In this document: positions 60,540-64,000 of the stretch, piece by piece
Layout: every line of letters starts with the position of its first letter
Numbering within the stretch: position 1 is the stretch's first letter
Assembly: GCA_036821485.1 (NCBI GenBank)
Contig: DAISJM010000010.1
Location: 1 to 64,000 of the forward strand
Origin: DAISJM01 sp036821485
GTDB lineage: Bacteria > Verrucomicrobiota > Kiritimatiellia > CAIQIC01 > JAGNIJ01
Length of the DNA: 64,000 nucleotides
Direction: 5' to 3'
The notes under the pieces: generated by a model
The model's input: the letters and a program-made list of their open reading frames with translations, nothing else
What the model was told of the DNA's origin: nothing
The model's database searches: none
Position numbers and translations under genes: made by a program

Positions 60540-60556
60540 GGGGCGCGAAGCGCCCC
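60540..60556. repeat. GC-rich palindrome
   Basis: GGGGCGC, loop GAA, GCGCCCC: a perfect 7-bp hairpin. The core GCGCGAAGCGC recurs in the hairpin after tRNA-Val (60791-60801), so it is probably part of a repeated family in this genome. Confidence 0.6.
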
Positions 60557-60608
60557 GCCAACTTCGCTCCTGTGTTATTTGACGATACTTTTTGTGGGCG
60601 TATAGCTC
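60557..60608 (+). repeat. Partial duplicate of the tRNA-Val leader and 5' end (copy A)
   Basis: These 52 bp match 60668-60719 at 47 positions without a gap, 111 bp apart. They include the upstream sequence TTTGACGATACTT and the first 13 nt of tRNA-Val (GGGCGTATAGCTC). The copy then breaks off into a palindrome. It is a decayed or partial tRNA duplicate. Confidence 0.8.
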
Positions 60609-60650
60609 CCGCCGTCGTCCCGACCTTCTGCAAGGTCGGTACTATGGCGG
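60609..60650. repeat. REP-like long hairpin
   Basis: CCGACCTT (60620-60627) pairs with AAGGTCGG (60632-60639) around CTGC, and an outer CCGCC/GGCGG pair (60609-60613, 60646-60650) closes it. It lies exactly where tRNA leader copy A breaks off. No T run follows. Confidence 0.65.
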
Positions 60651-60667
60651 GGCAAGCAGTTGGCAAC

Positions 60668-60719
60668 GCCAACTTCGCTCGTTTGTTGTTTGAAGATACT
60701 TATTGTGGGCGTATAGCTC
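60668..60719 (+). repeat. tRNA-Val leader and 5' end (copy B, functional)
   Basis: Matches copy A at 47 of 52 positions. Includes TTTGAAGATACTTATTG just upstream of the tRNA, probably holding its promoter elements, and the tRNA 5' end. Confidence 0.75.
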
Positions 60720-60783
60720 AGTTGGCTAGAGCACTTCCTTGACATGGAAGGGGTCACAGGTTCAAGTCCTGTTACGCCCACCA
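60707..60783 (+). tRNA. tRNA-Val (anticodon GAC)
   Basis: Full cloverleaf of 77 nt: acceptor GGGCGTA/TACGCCC, D arm with AGCTCAGTTGGCTAGAGC, anticodon arm CTTCC-TTGACAT-GGAAG (anticodon GAC), variable loop GGTCA, T arm CAGG-TTCAAGT-CCTG, discriminator A and encoded CCA. A large hairpin begins within the CCA and may serve as terminator. Confidence 0.95.
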
Positions 60784-60811
60784 TCCCGAGGCGCGAAGCG
60801 CGCTCGGGATG
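60782..60811. repeat. Large palindrome directly after tRNA-Val
   Basis: CATCCCGAG and GCGC (60782-60794) pair with GCGC and CTCGGGATG (60798-60811) around GAA, with one bulged G at 60802. It shares the GCGCGAAGCGC core with the palindrome at 60540. It may terminate the tRNA transcript, although no T run follows. Confidence 0.65.
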
Positions 60812-60911
60812 CCACGGCGGAGTTGCGCGAGCGTGAGCGGGCGAAGGCGGACGGGGCGAAGGGATTGAGATTGGACTCGATGAGGAGAATGACAGCAGTT
60901 GCTGTATCTGG

Positions 60912-62666
60912 ATGAAACACGAGCATAGCGAACTGGACCGGATGCGCCACAGTGCGGCGCATGTCATGGCTGCCGCCGTTTGTCGCCTCTTTCCCGATGC
61001 CCAACTCGACATCGGGCCTTCCACGGATGACGGTTTCTACTACGACTTCGATCTGACCCATCGTCTCTCGCCCGAGGACTTTCCCCGGATCGAAGAGGAG
61101 ATGCGCAAGATCATCGCCGAGGATCATCCCTTCGAGCGCATGGTTGTTTCGCGCGCCGAAGCGGAGAAGCTGATCGGCGGTATGAATCAGCGGTACAAGG
61201 TCGAACGCCTTGCGGAAATTCCCGAGGGCGAGGAAATCTCCTTCTTCAAGAGCGGCGAGTTCAAGGATCTCTGCCGCGGTCCTCATGTGGCGCGCACCGG
61301 CGAGATCAAGGCGATCAAGCTGCTCTCCGTGGCCGGCTCCTATTTTCACGGGCTGGAAACGAACCCGATGTTGCAGCGGTTGTACGGCACCGCATTCGAG
61401 TCGCAGGAATTGCTCGACGCGCACATCAAGCAGCTCGAGGAGGCCAAGCTTCGCGATCACCGCAAGCTCGGCCGCGAGCTGGACCTCTTCAGCACGTCGG
61501 ACCTGGTGGGTCCCGGCCTGATCCTTTGGCATCCGAAGGGCGCGCGTATCCGCCTGATCATCGAGGACTTCTGGCGGAAGCGGCATCTGGACAACGGCTA
61601 CCAGCTCATCGGCACGCCGCATATCGGACGCAGCACGCTTTGGGAGACGTCGGGCCATCTCGGGTTCTACAAGGAAAGCATGTACGCCCCGATGGAGATC
61701 GACGAAAACGAGTATTTCATCAAGCCGATGAACTGCCCGTTCCACATCCAGATTTACAAGTCGCAGATGCGGTCCTACCGCGACCTGCCCCTGCGCTGGG
61801 CCGAACTCGGCACGGTGTATCGCTACGAGAAGGCCGGCGTGCTCGCCGGGCTCTTCCGCGTGCGCGGGTTCACGCAGGACGATGCGCACATCATCTGCAC
61901 GCCGGAACAGATCGAGAGCGAGATCAAGGAAGTGATGCGGTTCTCCATCGCGATGCTTCGCAGCTTCGGGCTGACGAATCTGTCGGCTTATCTCTCGACC
62001 CGGCCGGAGAAGGCCGTCGGCAACGAGGCAGACTGGCAGCAGGCGACGGCATCCCTTGAGGCGGCGCTGAAGGCCGAAGGGCTTCCCTATGAGGTCGATC
62101 CCGGTGGTGGCGCGTTCTATGGGCCAAAGATCGACATGCGCGCGATCGATGCGATCGGCCGCGAGTGGCAGCTCAGCACGTTCCAGTTCGATTTCAACCT
62201 GCCCGAGCGATTCGACATGACGTATATCGGCGCAGATGGCAAGGAGCACCGGCCGTACATGGTGCACCGCGCGCTGCTGGGCAGCATTGAGCGCTTCTTT
62301 GGCATTCTGATCGAGCACTACGCGGGGGCTTTCCCGCTCTGGCTTGCGCCGGAGCAGGTTCGCGTTCTGCCGCTCACCGACAAGCAGGCGGATTATGCCA
62401 ACCAGGTGGAGGCCTCGCTGCGCGCTGCGGATTTCCGTGTCGCCATCGACGCCCGCTCCGAGAAGGTTGGCGCCAGGATCCGCGATGCCCAGATGCAAAA
62501 GATTCCGTACATGCTGATCCTCGGGCCCCGCGAGGCCGAGGCCGGTGTGGTATCGGTCCGCAGCCGCTCTGCCGGCGACCAGGGCGGGATGAAACTCGAG
62601 GCCCTCATCGAAAAGTTGAAGGCCGAGGTGGCGTCCCGAGGTCTGGGCGGAGGAGAGGGAAAGTAA
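60912..62666 (+). CDS. thrS: Threonyl-tRNA synthetase, lacking the TGS domain
   Basis: A 584-residue class II synthetase. It starts in the N2 editing-type domain (MRHSAAHVMAAAVCRLFPDA, DDGFYYDFD; the zinc/editing box KDLCRGPHV is intact). The catalytic core has HPKGARIRLIIEDFWRKRHL, MNCPFHIQIYKSQMRSYRDL, RAELGTVYRYEKAGVLAGL-type motif 2 (WAELGTVYRYEKAGVLAGLF) and VDPGGGAFYGPKIDM; the anticodon-binding domain follows. The usual N-terminal ~60-residue TGS domain is absent and no upstream in-frame start provides it. Followed 43 bp later by infC. Confidence 0.95.
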   Translation: MKHEHSELDRMRHSAAHVMAAAVCRLFPDAQLDIGPSTDDGFYYDFDLTHRLSPEDFPRIEEEMRKIIAEDHPFERMVVSRAEAEKLIGGMNQRYKVERLAEIPEGEEISFFKSGEFKDLCRGPHVARTGEIKAIKLLSVAGSYFHGLETNPMLQRLYGTAFESQELLDAHIKQLEEAKLRDHRKLGRELDLFSTSDLVGPGLILWHPKGARIRLIIEDFWRKRHLDNGYQLIGTPHIGRSTLWETSGHLGFYKESMYAPMEIDENEYFIKPMNCPFHIQIYKSQMRSYRDLPLRWAELGTVYRYEKAGVLAGLFRVRGFTQDDAHIICTPEQIESEIKEVMRFSIAMLRSFGLTNLSAYLSTRPEKAVGNEADWQQATASLEAALKAEGLPYEVDPGGGAFYGPKIDMRAIDAIGREWQLSTFQFDFNLPERFDMTYIGADGKEHRPYMVHRALLGSIERFFGILIEHYAGAFPLWLAPEQVRVLPLTDKQADYANQVEASLRAADFRVAIDARSEKVGARIRDAQMQKIPYMLILGPREAEAGVVSVRSRSAGDQGGMKLEALIEKLKAEVASRGLGGGEGK

Positions 62667-62709
62667 GAGAGGTCAGGGCAGAGAGACCTCACAACCGCAG
62701 GGGGTAAAC

Positions 62710-63264
62710 ATTCAGACATTCATCAGAGTAAATCACAGGATCCGCGTCCCTCAGGTTCGCCTGATCGGTCCGGACGGCAACCAGGTTGGCATCGTGTCGA
62801 CCCGGGAAGCGCTGGCCATGGCCGAAAGCAACGGCATGGATCTTGTGGAAATTGTCCCGAACGCTCAGCCGCCGGTGTGCCGCATTACGGATTACGGCAA
62901 GTTCAAGTACGACCAGGAAAAGAAGGAAAAGGCTTCCCGTAAGCACCAGACGGCGACCCGGGTCAAAGAGATCCAGTTCCATCCGAACGTAGGCGATCAC
63001 GACTACCAGACCAAGGTCCGCCATCTGCGCGATTTCCTTGAAGAAGGGCACCGCGTCAAAGTGGGCCTGTTCTTCCGAGGTCGCGAGAATGCGCATCATG
63101 AGTTGGGGTTTGATGTGCTGAACCGCGTGCTCAAGGACTGCCAGGATATCGGAATCGCCGAGCAGGCGCCGAAGTTCCTCGGCCGTAATCTGTTCATGCT
63201 GGTCAGCCCGAAGCCGAGCCTGAAGGTGCGCCCGCAGGCGTCTACGCCCGCACCCCAGTCCTAA
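62710..63264 (+). CDS. infC: Translation initiation factor IF-3, with likely ATT start
   Basis: 184 residues from an ATT at 62710. The family N-terminus RVNHRIRVPQVRLIGPDGNQ and VGIVSTREALAMAESNGMDL lies upstream of the first GTG (62794), and no ATG, GTG or TTG exists in frame before it. AGGGGGT precedes the ATT by 4 nt. ATT starts are known in infC of other bacteria and let IF-3 repress its own translation. The rest is standard: VEIVPNAQPPVCRITDYGKF, KYDQEKKEKASRKH, KVRHLRDFLEEGHRVKVGLF. First gene of the infC-rpmI-rplT cluster. Confidence 0.88.
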   Translation: MQTFIRVNHRIRVPQVRLIGPDGNQVGIVSTREALAMAESNGMDLVEIVPNAQPPVCRITDYGKFKYDQEKKEKASRKHQTATRVKEIQFHPNVGDHDYQTKVRHLRDFLEEGHRVKVGLFFRGRENAHHELGFDVLNRVLKDCQDIGIAEQAPKFLGRNLFMLVSPKPSLKVRPQASTPAPQS

Positions 63265-63466
63265 GGCCTGAAACGAGTCCGAAGGGGTTGTCGAAGGGTT
63301 GTTTTTCACGCGGCCCGCCGGGTGTCGAGTTTTTCGCCACCGGAAAAGACTGGACGGCACGGCCGTTCTGGCGTACAAAACGCCGGTTCTTTCAGCGGGG
63401 TAGGTACCGCCGGGGTTCCGTACTATTCAGGAACGGCCCCGCCACGAGGAACGGAGTCAGGGAGTC
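63265..63466 (+). other. Structured spacer between infC and rpmI
   Basis: 202 nt without a gene. It contains GGCGT/ACGCC around ACAAA (63370-63384) and a longer imperfect hairpin GGGGTTCC with GGAA-CGG-CCCC (63412-63440) just before the rpmI ribosome site. In other bacteria this interval or the infC leader holds the L20-binding autoregulatory structure. A similar role is possible; no known leader family is recognised. Confidence 0.4.
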
Positions 63467-63670
63467 ATGACGAAGAAGATCAAGCACAAGACGAAGCAAG
63501 CGGTAGCAAAACGATTCAAGCGTACGGCGACGGGCAAGATCAAGCGGTCCCACACCAGTCGCGGGCATCTGCTGGGCGGCAAGAGCCGCAAGCGCAAACG
63601 CCATCTTCGCAAGAGCGTCATGCTGTCGAGTGCGAACATCAGCCACATTTCGTCCTCATTGCCCCAGTAA
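63467..63670 (+). CDS. rpmI: Ribosomal protein bL35
   Basis: 67 residues, highly basic: KKIKHKTKQAVAKRFKRTAT, GKIKRSHTSRGHLLGGKSRK, RKRHLRKSVMLSSANI. Matches bL35 in length and the KTxxAxxKRFKxTxxGKxKR signature. ATG at 63467 follows AGGGAG. Followed 22 bp later by rplT. Confidence 0.97.
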   Translation: MTKKIKHKTKQAVAKRFKRTATGKIKRSHTSRGHLLGGKSRKRKRHLRKSVMLSSANISHISSSLPQ

Positions 63671-63692
63671 CTGATTTTCGAGGAGGATTGCC

Positions 63693-64000
63693 ATGCCAAG
63701 ATCAACTAATGCGCCGGCGTCACGCCGGAGACGAAAAGGTCGTTTGGAACTCGCGAGCGGGTTTCGCGGCAAACGCAGCAAGCTGTTCCGCCAAGCCACC
63801 GAGGCGGTCGACCGCGCGATGGTGCTGAGCACCAAGCATCGCCGGATGCGCAAGGGCGAATTCCGCGGCCTCTGGGTCCAGCGCCTTTCCGCCGCGTGCC
63901 AGTTGAACGGGCTGAATTACAGCAAGTTCATCGCGGGCCTCAAGAAGGCGGGGATCGAACTCAACCGCAAGATGCTTTCCGAGATCGCCATTCACGATCC
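63693..64000 (+). CDS. rplT: Ribosomal protein bL20 (3' partial)
   Basis: Runs off the window end; 102 codons are visible from the ATG at 63693, which follows AGGAGG. The sequence (MPRSTNAPASRRRRKGRLEL, ASGFRGKRSKLFRQATEAVD, RAMVLSTKHRRMRKGEFRGL) is bL20, with the usual RxKRxxRxLWxxRIxxA-like block as GLWVQRLSAACQLNGLNYSK. bL20 binds 23S rRNA early in assembly and often represses this operon. Confidence 0.96.
   Translation, partial: MPRSTNAPASRRRRKGRLELASGFRGKRSKLFRQATEAVDRAMVLSTKHRRMRKGEFRGLWVQRLSAACQLNGLNYSKFIAGLKKAGIELNRKMLSEIAIHD

Noticed and set aside
60762..62498. 578-residue minus-strand frame over thrS
   Set aside because: Antisense shadow of threonyl-tRNA synthetase; high-GC artefact.
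1..64000. CRISPR arrays or cas operon
   Set aside because: No regularly spaced repeats were seen; the Cas4-like protein is not accompanied by cas1, cas2 or an effector.

Overview
The window is about 60% GC. It looks like a chromosomal segment from a Gram-negative PVC-group bacterium, probably near Verrucomicrobiota/Kiritimatiellota. The evidence is LPS genes (lpxK, a heptosyltransferase, a WaaE-like glycosyltransferase), a single-chain glycyl-tRNA synthetase, DUF1846 and DUF721 proteins, and very large secreted proteins with repeated 'NPGFE' jelly-roll-like modules and a C-terminal thrombospondin type 3 repeat tail. The phylum is inferred from protein style, not from a marker tree.

Positions 1 to about 22,032 are the right-hand part of an integrated genomic island. 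Its right border is a displaced 45-nt 3' piece of a tRNA-Arg(CCU) gene that begins exactly at the anticodon loop, next to an excisionase-like HTH gene. Left to right, the island carries: a helicase/DUF1998/nuclease giant (cut by the window edge) with a Cas4-like nuclease; a core-only tyrosine recombinase with small partners; a zinc-ribbon membrane protein and a Sel1-repeat membrane protein divergent from an XRE regulator with twin palindromic operators; several unrecognised genes; a translationally coupled operon of a large serine recombinase, two ParB-like proteins, a basic protein and a pentapeptide-repeat protein; a PD-(D/E)XK protein with a coupled partner; and a metallo-beta-lactamase/beta-CASP protein coupled to another PD-(D/E)XK protein. 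The mix of nucleases, a helicase, regulators and recombinases suggests a defence/mobility island. The defence role is inference.

Positions 22,033 to 46,332 are ordinary chromosome: DUF1846, DUF721/DciA-like, beta-mannosidase, sugar isomerase, uvrC, secreted SNase-like nuclease, the envelope operon lpxK - heptosyltransferase - WaaE-like - murJ, trmB, an FHA membrane protein, glyS, a small overlapping nucleotidyltransferase pair, an LCP protein, a zinc-ribbon membrane protein, a small secreted protein, a soluble hybrid histidine kinase, and a GT-C-like membrane protein.

Positions 46,333 to 60,706 hold a phosphorelay (CHASE4/PAS hybrid kinase and a REC-Hpt-REC protein), followed by a 6.5-kb gene for a secreted GH81 beta-1,3-glucanase-like protein and a secreted beta-helix-like protein. 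The last 37 bp of the REC-Hpt-REC region are repeated exactly just after the second secreted gene, so the two secreted genes sit between direct repeats. A cluster of palindromic, REP-like elements and a duplicated tRNA leader surrounds tRNA-Val(GAC). The window ends in the translation cluster thrS - infC - rpmI - rplT, where infC appears to start at ATT.
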